From NCBI GenBank assembly GCA_965223725.1, contig CBDCXE010000005.1:62001-126000 (forward strand): DNA of 64,000 bases. The letters are read 5' to 3'. A program made the translations under genes and the position numbers. This document shows positions 45,217 to 54,031 of the stretch, piece by piece (the stretch's first letter is position 1; the number at the start of each line of letters is the position of its first letter). The stretch comes from CBDCXE01 sp965223725 [NCBI: Nitrospinota bacterium] (GTDB lineage: Bacteria; Nitrospinota_A; UBA7883). Under the pieces are notes generated by a model that was given only the letters and a program-made list of their open reading frames with translations, did not search any database and had not been told where the DNA came from.

Positions 45217-46284
45217 ATGAAAATACTATCCAAATCAACTTGCCTTGTTTTTATATTGCTCCTTGGCTGCAATTCCAAGCCCCCGGTGGATTCCAGCATG
45301 CAGCAAGCCAAAGCCCGGCCAGTTAAAATGATAGAAATAAGCCAGGAGGAAAGTGACCAATACCTGAATTATCCCGCCGTCATTCAATCACAAAAACTAT
45401 CTGTTCTCGCCTTTGAAGTGGGAGGATTGCTGAATGAACTAATGGTAGTGGAAGCGCAGAAAGTTAAAAAAGGCGACCTGTTGGCAAAGCTTGATCAACG
45501 AGACCTGATGGCGAAGCGGCAATCTGCGCGCGCGCAATATGATAACGCCAACACAGAATACCAGCGGGCGTTACGTTTGATTCAGGAGGACGCCATATCC
45601 CGCAGTGAAGTTGAAAGGCGAAAGTCTCAACACGATGTTACAAAATCTCAGCTTGAGACTGCGGAGAAGGCATTACAAAATTCGGTGTTAATTGCGCCAT
45701 ATGATGGAGCGATCGCCAAAGTGTCGATCGAAAAACGGGAAGTTATTGAACCAGGTAAACCGGCGATCACTATCCTGGGCAGAGAAGGGCTGGAGGCCGT
45801 ATTCAACTTGCCTTCCAGCGTTATAGCCAGGGGCAAGAAACATAATCCATCAGATATCGAATCTTATATAATCTTGGACGCTGCGCCGGATAGACGTATT
45901 CCAGCCAAATTTAAAGAGGCGTCTTTGGAGGCGGACCCCGCGTCACAGACCTATGAAGCCTCGTTTGCTTTCAAGGCTCCGGAGGATATCAATATCCTGC
46001 CGGGAATGAACGCCGTTGTATGGCTAAAGGATCCAGGGAAATCATCAGCGAATGATACCGGGTTAGGCGTTCCGCTCACCGCCATCGCGACGGATGGTGA
46101 TCAAAAGTATGTGTGGGTGGTGGATACTAATACCATGACCGTATCGAAAAGGGAAGTCATGATTGAAGAGAATGTTGGTATAAAACTGGGGATAACCAAC
46201 GGTTTAGAGCCGGGGGAGAAGATAGTCGCCGCAGGTGTTTCCGCATTGTCCGAGGGTATGAAAGTTTCTGTATGGTCTAAATAA
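45217..46284 (+). CDS. RND efflux periplasmic adaptor lipoprotein (MFP)
   Basis: 355 aa from ATG 45217. Lipobox LLLGCNSK (Cys near 20). Barrel-sandwich (lipoyl-like) halves GGLLNELMVVEAQKVKKGDLLAKLD and SVLIAPYDGAIAKVSIEKREVIEPG flank a helical hairpin with SRSEVERRKSQHDVTKSQLE; beta-barrel and membrane-proximal domains follow (GVPLTAIATDGDQKYVWVVD, LEPGEKIVAAGVSALSEGMKV). It links the inner pump to the outer-membrane channel. First gene of a three-gene pump operon. Confidence 0.93.
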   Translation: MKILSKSTCLVFILLLGCNSKPPVDSSMQQAKARPVKMIEISQEESDQYLNYPAVIQSQKLSVLAFEVGGLLNELMVVEAQKVKKGDLLAKLDQRDLMAKRQSARAQYDNANTEYQRALRLIQEDAISRSEVERRKSQHDVTKSQLETAEKALQNSVLIAPYDGAIAKVSIEKREVIEPGKPAITILGREGLEAVFNLPSSVIARGKKHNPSDIESYIILDAAPDRRIPAKFKEASLEADPASQTYEASFAFKAPEDINILPGMNAVVWLKDPGKSSANDTGLGVPLTAIATDGDQKYVWVVDTNTMTVSKREVMIEENVGIKLGITNGLEPGEKIVAAGVSALSEGMKVSVWSK

Positions 46285-46316
46285 ACCACCACCCACGCGC
46301 ATGGCAGGAACAGAAT

Positions 46317-49300
46317 ATGAACATTGCTGAATTTTCCATAAAAAATCAGGTCCTCAGTGTCATTGTTATATTAATAAGCATATTTGGCGGCTGGCACGCA
46401 TACAAGCATATGGCGCGGTTTGAAGATCCTGAATTTACCATACGGACCGCTTTAATCTTCACATCGTACCCTGGCGCCAGCCCGGAAGAAGTCGCCAGGG
46501 AAGTTTCTGAACCGTTGGAGACGGTGCTGCAGCAACTGCAGGAAGTGGATAAAATAAAGTCGAAGTCCACTGCCGGTATATCAGAAATCAACGTTGAGAT
46601 AAAATATGAGTTTTCCAAGGATAAGGAAGCCCTTCAGACAGTCTGGGCGAAGATGCGTAACAAAATAGATGATGCGCAAAGCTCTTTACCCCCCGCCGCC
46701 GGGGTTCCTTTGGTCAACGATGATTTTGGCGATCTATATGGCCTTTACTATTTCATCACGGGCGACGACTACAGCCCCGAGGAATTAAGAATTTACGCAA
46801 AAGCGCTACAAAAGGAAATTTTGCAAGTGGAGGGCGTCAGCCAGGTTGAACTGGCCGGTGTTCAAAAAGAAGCGATATATGTTGAAATGACCCGTGCCCA
46901 GCTGGCGGCGCTAGGCAGCTCTGTCTCTGCGCTTTACGATATTCTCAGCCAACAAAACTCTGTGGTTTCGGCCGGGAAAGTAAATGTTGAAGATCAATAT
47001 ATTGTCATCGATCCATCCAGCTCGATAGACTCTGTGGAATCTATCAAAAACCTTTTGGTGTCCAATACCCCCGACGGCAAAATCATTTACTTGGGCGATA
47101 TAGCAAATGTTTATCGCGGATACCAAACGCCTACCCAGCAAATCATCCGATACAACGGGAAGCAGGCGATTGCCCTGGGTGTGGCTAATGTAACCGGCGG
47201 CAACGTCGTGAAAATCGGCCACGCGGTGGATAAAAAAATCCACGAGGCGGAAAGCCGCAGGCCGCTGGGTATGGAAGTGTCCGAGTTTTACCACCAGGGA
47301 AAAGTTGTGGAAGCGGCGGTGGATGCTTTTGTGGTCAATGTGCTTGCCGCATTGGTGATTGTCATTGTTACCTTGCTGGTTTTTATGGGTTTACGATCCG
47401 CGGTTATCATCGGCTTTATTCTGATCCTGACCATTGCCGCCACACTGCTGACCATGAACCTGCTAAGCATCCCCATGCACCGGATCTCCCTGGGAGCGTT
47501 GATTATAGCGCTGGGGATGATGGTGGATAACGCCATAGTGATCACTGAAGGTATCCTGGTGGGTATAGAGCGTGGCGTAAAAAAGATGGAGATCGCCAAG
47601 GAGATGGTAACCCAGACCAAATGGCCGCTATTAGGTGGAACCCTGGTCGGCGTCATTGCCTTTGCCCCCATCGGTTTTGCGCCAGGGCAAACTGCGGAAT
47701 ACACCGGCCATCTGTTTTGGGTTGTGTTTATCTCGTTAATGTTCAGCTGGATATTCGCAATTACAATCACACCGCTTTGCTGCCACTGGCTGCTGGCGGA
47801 GGCAGGCGATAACATGAAAGAAAAAAGGGATGGCGCTTTTTTTCGCTATTATAAAAGCATGATGCGCGGCGCATTTAAAATTCGCTGGCTGATGATCGGT
47901 GGCGCAGTGGCGCTATTGATCGCCGCTATTTGGGGCGCGCAATTTATGACCAAAGGATTTTTCCCCCGATCGACCACACCGCAACTGGTGGTAGATTACT
48001 GGTTGCCAGAGGGCGCCCGCATAGAACGGACCGAACGGGATATGATAGAGATCGAAACATTTATCCGCGAAATGGAGAATGTGAACGCCGTTCAGATATT
48101 GATTGGTAAAGGCGGAATTCGTTATATGCTCACCTATGGACCAGAATCGCCCAACGGCTCCTACGGACAGGCGCTGGTAAGGGTGGACGACTATCTGAAA
48201 ATCGACGCTATGATGCCTCGAATACAGACGTTTATTAAAGATAGATTTCCAGATGCGGAAGCGAAGGCCTGGCGATTTGTTTTGGGGCCTGGTGGCGGCT
48301 CTGCCATTGAAGCGGAGTTTAAGGGCCCCGACCCCCAGGCGCTGCGGCGTCTGGCGAATCAGGCCACAGATATCATGCGGGCGGAGCGGACCTTGTCTGT
48401 AAAGAATGATTGGCGTGAGCCTGTGAATGTTATCGAGCCAATATACTCGGAGACCAAAGGCCGCCGCGCCGGTGTTTCCAGAAAAGATTTGGCCGAAGCG
48501 TTGCATACCCATTACTCTGGCAAGCAGGTTGGCGTATATAGGGAGGGAGACAACCTGATACCGATAATCGCGCGCGATCCGGGAACCGTCGACGCGACCA
48601 TTGACGACATTAAAAACCTGCAAGTCTTAAGCTCTGCCACAGGTAAAATGCTGCCCATCGCCCAGGTCACCAACGGTTTTAGAACCATCTGGCGCGACGG
48701 TATGATTCGCGCGGAGGATCGTGTCTTTATTATCAAGGCGCAGTGTGACCCTTATCCGGATGAATTGGCGGCCACTTTGCTGGAGCGAATCCGACCGGCG
48801 ATAGAAGGGATAGAGCTGCCCAATGGTTATACCTTGGAATGGGGCGGAGAAGAGGGAGATTCAAAAGAAGCGAATGAAGACCTGATGTCCACCATACCTT
48901 TGGGGTTGCTGGCCATGATATTGGTGGTGGTGATTTTGTTTGGCAAGATAAGGCAGCCGCTGGTGATTTGGCTTGTGGTTCCTGGGCTGTGGATAGGTGT
49001 TGTGTTCGGTTTGGTTGTCACCGATATACCCCTGGAATTTATGGGCATCCTTGGCATTCTTTCCTTATCGGGGTTGCTGATAAAAAACGCCATTGTATTG
49101 GTCGACCAGATGGATCTTGAAATCAGAAATGGTAAACCAAGGTTTGATGCGGTTGTGGACGCTTCCGCAAGCAGAGTGCGCCCGGTGATGATGGGAACTT
49201 TGACCACAGTGCTGGGAGTGTTCCCGCTCTTTTTTGACGCCTTTTTCCAATCCATGGCGGTGGTCATCGTTTTTGGACTCTCCTTCGCTACCTTGTTAAC

Positions 49301-49367
49301 GCTGTTAATTGAACCGTTGCTGTATAGCGTATTTTTCTCAATCAAACCAGAGGAGACCCGGTTATGA
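46317..49367 (+). CDS. RND efflux transporter permease
   Basis: 1016 aa, twelve membrane segments and two large periplasmic loops. Helix 4 has ALGMMVDNAIVITEGI (D-N where AcrB has D-D), and AYKHMARFEDPEFTIRTALIFTSYPGASPEEVAREVSEPLE marks the N-terminal pore region. Driven by proton influx, it expels drugs, detergents or similar compounds; specificity is not readable. It follows the adaptor after 32 bases and overlaps the channel gene by four. Confidence 0.95.
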   Translation: MNIAEFSIKNQVLSVIVILISIFGGWHAYKHMARFEDPEFTIRTALIFTSYPGASPEEVAREVSEPLETVLQQLQEVDKIKSKSTAGISEINVEIKYEFSKDKEALQTVWAKMRNKIDDAQSSLPPAAGVPLVNDDFGDLYGLYYFITGDDYSPEELRIYAKALQKEILQVEGVSQVELAGVQKEAIYVEMTRAQLAALGSSVSALYDILSQQNSVVSAGKVNVEDQYIVIDPSSSIDSVESIKNLLVSNTPDGKIIYLGDIANVYRGYQTPTQQIIRYNGKQAIALGVANVTGGNVVKIGHAVDKKIHEAESRRPLGMEVSEFYHQGKVVEAAVDAFVVNVLAALVIVIVTLLVFMGLRSAVIIGFILILTIAATLLTMNLLSIPMHRISLGALIIALGMMVDNAIVITEGILVGIERGVKKMEIAKEMVTQTKWPLLGGTLVGVIAFAPIGFAPGQTAEYTGHLFWVVFISLMFSWIFAITITPLCCHWLLAEAGDNMKEKRDGAFFRYYKSMMRGAFKIRWLMIGGAVALLIAAIWGAQFMTKGFFPRSTTPQLVVDYWLPEGARIERTERDMIEIETFIREMENVNAVQILIGKGGIRYMLTYGPESPNGSYGQALVRVDDYLKIDAMMPRIQTFIKDRFPDAEAKAWRFVLGPGGGSAIEAEFKGPDPQALRRLANQATDIMRAERTLSVKNDWREPVNVIEPIYSETKGRRAGVSRKDLAEALHTHYSGKQVGVYREGDNLIPIIARDPGTVDATIDDIKNLQVLSSATGKMLPIAQVTNGFRTIWRDGMIRAEDRVFIIKAQCDPYPDELAATLLERIRPAIEGIELPNGYTLEWGGEEGDSKEANEDLMSTIPLGLLAMILVVVILFGKIRQPLVIWLVVPGLWIGVVFGLVVTDIPLEFMGILGILSLSGLLIKNAIVLVDQMDLEIRNGKPRFDAVVDASASRVRPVMMGTLTTVLGVFPLFFDAFFQSMAVVIVFGLSFATLLTLLIEPLLYSVFFSIKPEETRL

Positions 49368-50743
49368 GACCAGGTGGCTTGATTATCACCGTAGTTATAT
49401 TCGCAGTGATGGCAACCTCGTGTACATATATGCCAAAGACAAAGGAGAGCCAGCAAGCCGCCAAAGGGGCAGTTAACGCGCCCGACGCATGGGCCACCGT
49501 AGCCGGGAAGTATGGAGATATATCTATAAAATGGTTAGAGAGTTTCGATGATCCGGTGATGCTCAAACTGATTCTAGAAGGAAAAGCTAATAATATCAAC
49601 CTGCGATTGGCCGCTGGCAATATGGAAAAGGCCTGGCTTTTGGCGAGGCAAGCGGGGGCCGCGCTCAGGCCTGGCGTCGACTTGTCGTTCGGCGGAACCG
49701 AAACGGGCAATGTAGATGGTGGCGACTCTGTCGGAAATTTCGATATTGGCCTTACAGCCAGTTGGGAGCTGGATGTCTGGAGACGTATAAGCGCTGGAGT
49801 CAGCGCGGCGCAAGCTAGCGCCCAGGCGGTGGGGGCTGACTATGTTTACGCTCAACACTCATTAAGCGCCAATATTGCAAAAACGTATCTGAAAGTGATC
49901 GAAGCCAAACTGCAGACCGAAATTTCACGGAAGAATGTTTCGATCCTTAAAGAAACCATGCGGATTACCAAGGTAAAGTATGAATATGGCCTGTCATCAG
50001 GACAGGATATTGCGCTTAATCGCACAAATCTGGCCTCCGCCCAGGAACAGATGATCAGGCTGGAAGGCATCCAGCGTGATGCATTGCGGGCATTGGAGCT
50101 GCTGTTGGGTCGATACCCAAGCGCCTCGCTGGAGATACCGGATGCGCTGCCCGACCTGCCTCCGCAGCCGCCCGCTGGTGTACCATCTGAAATATTGGAG
50201 CGCAGGCCTGATATAGTCTCCGCCGAAAGAAAAATAGCCGCAGCGTTCGACGCTATTGCCGAGGCGAAAGCGGCTCGGTTGCCCAGGTTTTCATTAACCA
50301 GCTCAGTCAGCGGGGCCTCCAGCTCGTTATCAGAAGTTCTCGATCCATCAAACATGGTGTGGCGCATGGGCGCAAACCTGCTGGCGCCATTGCTGGATGG
50401 TGGTAAGCGTAAGATAGATGTGGAGCTGGCCAATGTGGAGCAGAAACAGGCAATTTCAAACTATGCTCAAACAGCATTAACCGCATTTTCCGAAGTGGAA
50501 AATAATCTGGATCTGGGGCGTGTATTGGCCGACCGGAAGACTGCTTTGGATGAGGTGTTTACCCAGAGCGGCATAGCTTATCATATAGCGGACCTCAGGT
50601 ATAAGGAGGGTGAGATCGATCTGTTGGATACTTTAATAATTCAGCAACAAGCTATCCTGGCCGAAAGCGATCTGCAAGCAATCAAGCGTGTCCAGCTGGA
50701 ACAGCGCATCAACCTATACCTGGCGCTGGGGGGCGGTTGGTAG
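49364..50743 (+). CDS. Outer-membrane efflux channel lipoprotein (TolC/NodT family)
   Basis: 459 aa. Lipoprotein signal with MATSCTYM (Cys near 20). Two repeated OEP halves: SWELDVWRRISAGVSAAQASAQA and MGANLLAPLLDGGKRKIDVELANVEQKQAI, VPSEILERRPDIVSAERKIAAA. It completes the tripartite pump. ATG overlaps the RND stop by four bases. Confidence 0.93.
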   Translation: MRPGGLIITVVIFAVMATSCTYMPKTKESQQAAKGAVNAPDAWATVAGKYGDISIKWLESFDDPVMLKLILEGKANNINLRLAAGNMEKAWLLARQAGAALRPGVDLSFGGTETGNVDGGDSVGNFDIGLTASWELDVWRRISAGVSAAQASAQAVGADYVYAQHSLSANIAKTYLKVIEAKLQTEISRKNVSILKETMRITKVKYEYGLSSGQDIALNRTNLASAQEQMIRLEGIQRDALRALELLLGRYPSASLEIPDALPDLPPQPPAGVPSEILERRPDIVSAERKIAAAFDAIAEAKAARLPRFSLTSSVSGASSSLSEVLDPSNMVWRMGANLLAPLLDGGKRKIDVELANVEQKQAISNYAQTALTAFSEVENNLDLGRVLADRKTALDEVFTQSGIAYHIADLRYKEGEIDLLDTLIIQQQAILAESDLQAIKRVQLEQRINLYLALGGGW

Positions 50744-50756
50744 AATACGTTGATTA

Positions 50757-50972
50757 ATGGATTGCTGGGCGATGGCATTTACCACTGCTTTATTATTAGA
50801 GAAGTGGAACAGGTTTGATGGATTGTATTGGTCGTTTATAACCGCAACGACATCAGGGCCTGGTGGTATCCGCCCTTTATGGAAATTGATCATGGCGCTG
50901 TCTGTGATCATTGCATTAGAGAATCATATGGATAAGAGTGTGGTAGAAAATATGAAGGATGATTATAAATAG
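50757..50972 (+). CDS. Short potassium-channel-like protein with altered filter, possibly degenerate
   Basis: 71 aa. The stretch FDGLYWSFITATTSGPGGIRPLWKLIMALSVIIAL copies the pore helix, filter and inner-helix start of small two-helix K+ channels, but the TVGYGD filter reads TSGPGG and the inner helix is cut short by a charged tail (ENHMDKSVVENMKDDYK). A short hydrophobic segment precedes it. There is no clear ribosome site. It is either a decayed channel gene or a modified pore protein. Confidence 0.45.
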   Translation: MDCWAMAFTTALLLEKWNRFDGLYWSFITATTSGPGGIRPLWKLIMALSVIIALENHMDKSVVENMKDDYK

Positions 50973-51055
50973 TACTTACTATCAGCGCGGTCAATATCAA
51001 AAACACCTCTGTTTTGATAAAATGTTAGTAGGTCAAACAATATGAGGTAGCAACC

Positions 51056-54031
51056 ATGCCAGTCACTTCCCCTGATTCGGTTTTCAAAGTTCTGGCGGAT
51101 CGGTTTTATGAAAAAATAAAAGGCGAGACACCAACAGTTTACGACCCCAACTATTGGCAAGGCAGGTTGCTTGAATATTCGATGCGGGATGAGAAGTTTA
51201 GAACCAACCTTTTCCGGTTTGTTGATCTGTTACCAGCATTGAAAACAGGAAGCCAGATATCCCGCCATGTTAATGAGTATTTCGCGGGAAACGGGAATAG
51301 CAAATCCGGCGCAATAGACCTTTTGTTAAAAGCGGCCACCTTTGGGCCTTTCTCCGGGTTCGGATCCATAGCCGTGCGCAAAGGTGTGACACAACTGGCG
51401 GAGCGTTTCATCATAGGCAAGGATATCGAATCGGCCCTGAAGACAGCGGCAAAATTACATGATGAGGATTTTGCTTTGACCATCGATCAGCTGGGCGAGG
51501 CCACTTTGAGTTATCCTGAAGCCAAAAATTATCAGAAAGCTTACATCAACCTGATAAAGCAGTTTGGCGATAGAACGGCCAAGTGGCATGACAATCCGAT
51601 AATAACCAATAACCATTTTGGCGCCATCCCGGTGGGGAACATCTCGCTCAAACTTTCAGGGATCGAACCGAACCTCGACAGCGTGGATCCGGTTGGTTCG
51701 GTCGACAGGCTCAAGAAAGCTCTGCTCCCGATCCTGATGATAGCGAAGGAGAAGAATGTTTTTGTAAACCTTGATATGGAGCAGTGGGAGTACCACGGTA
51801 TAACCTATGACCTGTTTGAAGAGATCACCGCCACACCGGAGCTTCGGGGATGGCCGCATCTGGGGGTGGTAGCGCAAGCATACCTGAAAAATTCTGAACA
51901 GGACTTGAAGCGCCTGATATCTCTGGCTAAAAACCGGGGCGCGCCTGTCACCGTCCGCCTGGTGAAGGGCGCCTATTGGGATTATGAAGTGATTAACGCC
52001 CGTGCAAAAGGTTTCGATTGCCCGGTATATACAGAGAAGGTCGAAACCGATTATAACTTTGAGAAGCTGACAGAACTGCTGTTTGAAAATATCGATCATA
52101 TGCACCCCGCCATAGCGAGCCACAACCACAGATCGGTGCTGAACGCCATCGCAACGGCAGAATCGAAAGGTATCCCCAATAACAGTTTTGAAATACAGAT
52201 GCTATACGGCATGGCGGAGCCGGAGCGCAAAGCAATACGGGACCTGGGCCATCGTATACGGCTATACGCGCCGGTGGGCGAGCTTTTGCCTGGCATCGGT
52301 TATCTTGTACGCAGGCTTCTGGAAAATACATCCAACACCAGCTTTCTGAGGATGAGCTATCACGAAGGTTTTGACAAAGGTGAACTTTTGAAAAAGCCTG
52401 TCCCCGCTGAACAACCTGAAGAGACGATAAAGATGATATCAGGTGATCTTGATACCGCTTTTCAAAACGTTCCCAACACCGATTTTACAGAGAGAGCGGC
52501 ATATAAAACCTATAAGGATTCGATGGAAAATATTAAAGCGGAGTTTCCGATAAAGGCGCCGGTTGCTGTAAATAACGTTGAGCGATGGAAAGGGGAGACT
52601 TTTAGGCGGTTTGATCCAGGCTCCAACGATTTGCTGGTGGGTGAGACTGTCATCCCCACCCTCGAAGATGTGGAGAAAGCGGTTTTATCCGCCAACAATG
52701 CGATGCCGGAATGGAGCGGCATGGATGTTGTCGATCGGGCTGTTTATATAGAGAAGCTGGGCGAGATAATAGAGAATCACCGGAGCCGGCTGGCCGCCCT
52801 GGAAGCGTATGAGGTTGGCAAAACATGGCGCGAGGCGGACGCCGATATATCGGAAGCCGTCGATTTTTGCCACTACTATGCGCGAAGGGCAGTGATGGAA
52901 CTATCCGCCGGGCCGCAGAGTGATATAGCCGGGGAAGAAAACGAGCTACGATACAAAGGCAGGGGCCCCACAGCAGTGATAGCGCCCTGGAACTTCCCGC
53001 TGGCGATATTGTGCGGTATGACAACCGCGGCCCTGGTCGCCGGCAACAGCGTGATTATGAAGCCATCCGGCAATTCATCACTGGTCGGGTACGAGTTGTA
53101 CAAAATGCTGAAAGAAGTTGGTTTGCCAATGGGCGTTGTTCATTTCATACCGGGCGCCGGCAGGCTAGTGGGTGAGCGCCTTGCACAGCATCCATTGATA
53201 GCTCAGATCGCATTTACAGGCAGCAAGGAGGTGGGGCTGGGCATTATTGAAAAGGCAGCCAAGGTTGCGCCCGGCCAGCCGCAGATCAAAAGGGTTATTT
53301 GCGAGATGGGTGGTAAGAACGGTATCATTATCGACGATGACGCCGATCTGGACGAGGCGGTGTCGGGTGTGCTGAAAAGCGCATTCGGCTATGCGGGCCA
53401 GAAATGCTCGGCATGCTCGAGGGTTATCGTTGTTGGCGAGGATACCTACGATAGCGTTGTTGAAAGGCTTAAAAACGCATGTGACGGCATAATAATCGCC
53501 CCTGCCTGTAACCCGGAAACGCAGCTTGGGCCGGTGGTCGACGCCGAAGTTTATAAACGTTTACTGGACGTGATCAACAGTCCGGGCGCTGGCGCCGAGG
53601 CTATATATATTGGTGATAAAAGCAAGGCTCCTTCATCCGGCTATTATGTTCCTCCTGCCGTTTTTGCTGTGACAGATGAACAGCACCCACTAATGCAAAA
53701 GGAGTTTTTCGGGCCGATAGTGGCGGTGATGAAAGTAAATTCATTTGATGAAGCTCTGAAAGTCGCCACCTCCACCGAATATGCCTTGACCGGCGGACTG
53801 TTCTCCAGAAGCCCGGTGAATATTGAGAAGGCAAGGAAATCTTACGTGGTCGGTAACCTCTATATCAACAGAGGTATTACCGGCGCCCTGGTACACCGCC
53901 AACCCTTCGGAGGGTTTGGTATGAGCGGCATCGGAACCAAGGCGGGCGGGCCGGGCTATCTGCTGAACTTTGCAGAACCACAGTCGATATCGGAAAACAG
54001 CATGCGCCGGGGGTTTGCGCCTGATGAATAA
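51056..54031 (+). CDS. putA: Bifunctional proline dehydrogenase/P5C dehydrogenase
   Basis: 991 aa, the short PutA form without the ribbon-helix-helix DNA-binding domain. Proline dehydrogenase barrel about 60-430 (FVNLDMEQWEYHGITYDLF, VRLVKGAYWDYEVI, ASHNHRSV, LYAPVGELLPGIGYLVRRLLEN) and aldehyde dehydrogenase about 500-980 (APWNFPLAI, ITFTGSKEVG-type AFTGSKEVG, ICEMGGKNGIII with catalytic Glu, GYAGQKCSACSRV with catalytic Cys). Oxidises proline to glutamate with FAD and NAD+. GAGG precedes the ATG. It overlaps agrE by eight bases. Confidence 0.96.
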   Translation: MPVTSPDSVFKVLADRFYEKIKGETPTVYDPNYWQGRLLEYSMRDEKFRTNLFRFVDLLPALKTGSQISRHVNEYFAGNGNSKSGAIDLLLKAATFGPFSGFGSIAVRKGVTQLAERFIIGKDIESALKTAAKLHDEDFALTIDQLGEATLSYPEAKNYQKAYINLIKQFGDRTAKWHDNPIITNNHFGAIPVGNISLKLSGIEPNLDSVDPVGSVDRLKKALLPILMIAKEKNVFVNLDMEQWEYHGITYDLFEEITATPELRGWPHLGVVAQAYLKNSEQDLKRLISLAKNRGAPVTVRLVKGAYWDYEVINARAKGFDCPVYTEKVETDYNFEKLTELLFENIDHMHPAIASHNHRSVLNAIATAESKGIPNNSFEIQMLYGMAEPERKAIRDLGHRIRLYAPVGELLPGIGYLVRRLLENTSNTSFLRMSYHEGFDKGELLKKPVPAEQPEETIKMISGDLDTAFQNVPNTDFTERAAYKTYKDSMENIKAEFPIKAPVAVNNVERWKGETFRRFDPGSNDLLVGETVIPTLEDVEKAVLSANNAMPEWSGMDVVDRAVYIEKLGEIIENHRSRLAALEAYEVGKTWREADADISEAVDFCHYYARRAVMELSAGPQSDIAGEENELRYKGRGPTAVIAPWNFPLAILCGMTTAALVAGNSVIMKPSGNSSLVGYELYKMLKEVGLPMGVVHFIPGAGRLVGERLAQHPLIAQIAFTGSKEVGLGIIEKAAKVAPGQPQIKRVICEMGGKNGIIIDDDADLDEAVSGVLKSAFGYAGQKCSACSRVIVVGEDTYDSVVERLKNACDGIIIAPACNPETQLGPVVDAEVYKRLLDVINSPGAGAEAIYIGDKSKAPSSGYYVPPAVFAVTDEQHPLMQKEFFGPIVAVMKVNSFDEALKVATSTEYALTGGLFSRSPVNIEKARKSYVVGNLYINRGITGALVHRQPFGGFGMSGIGTKAGGPGYLLNFAEPQSISENSMRRGFAPDE

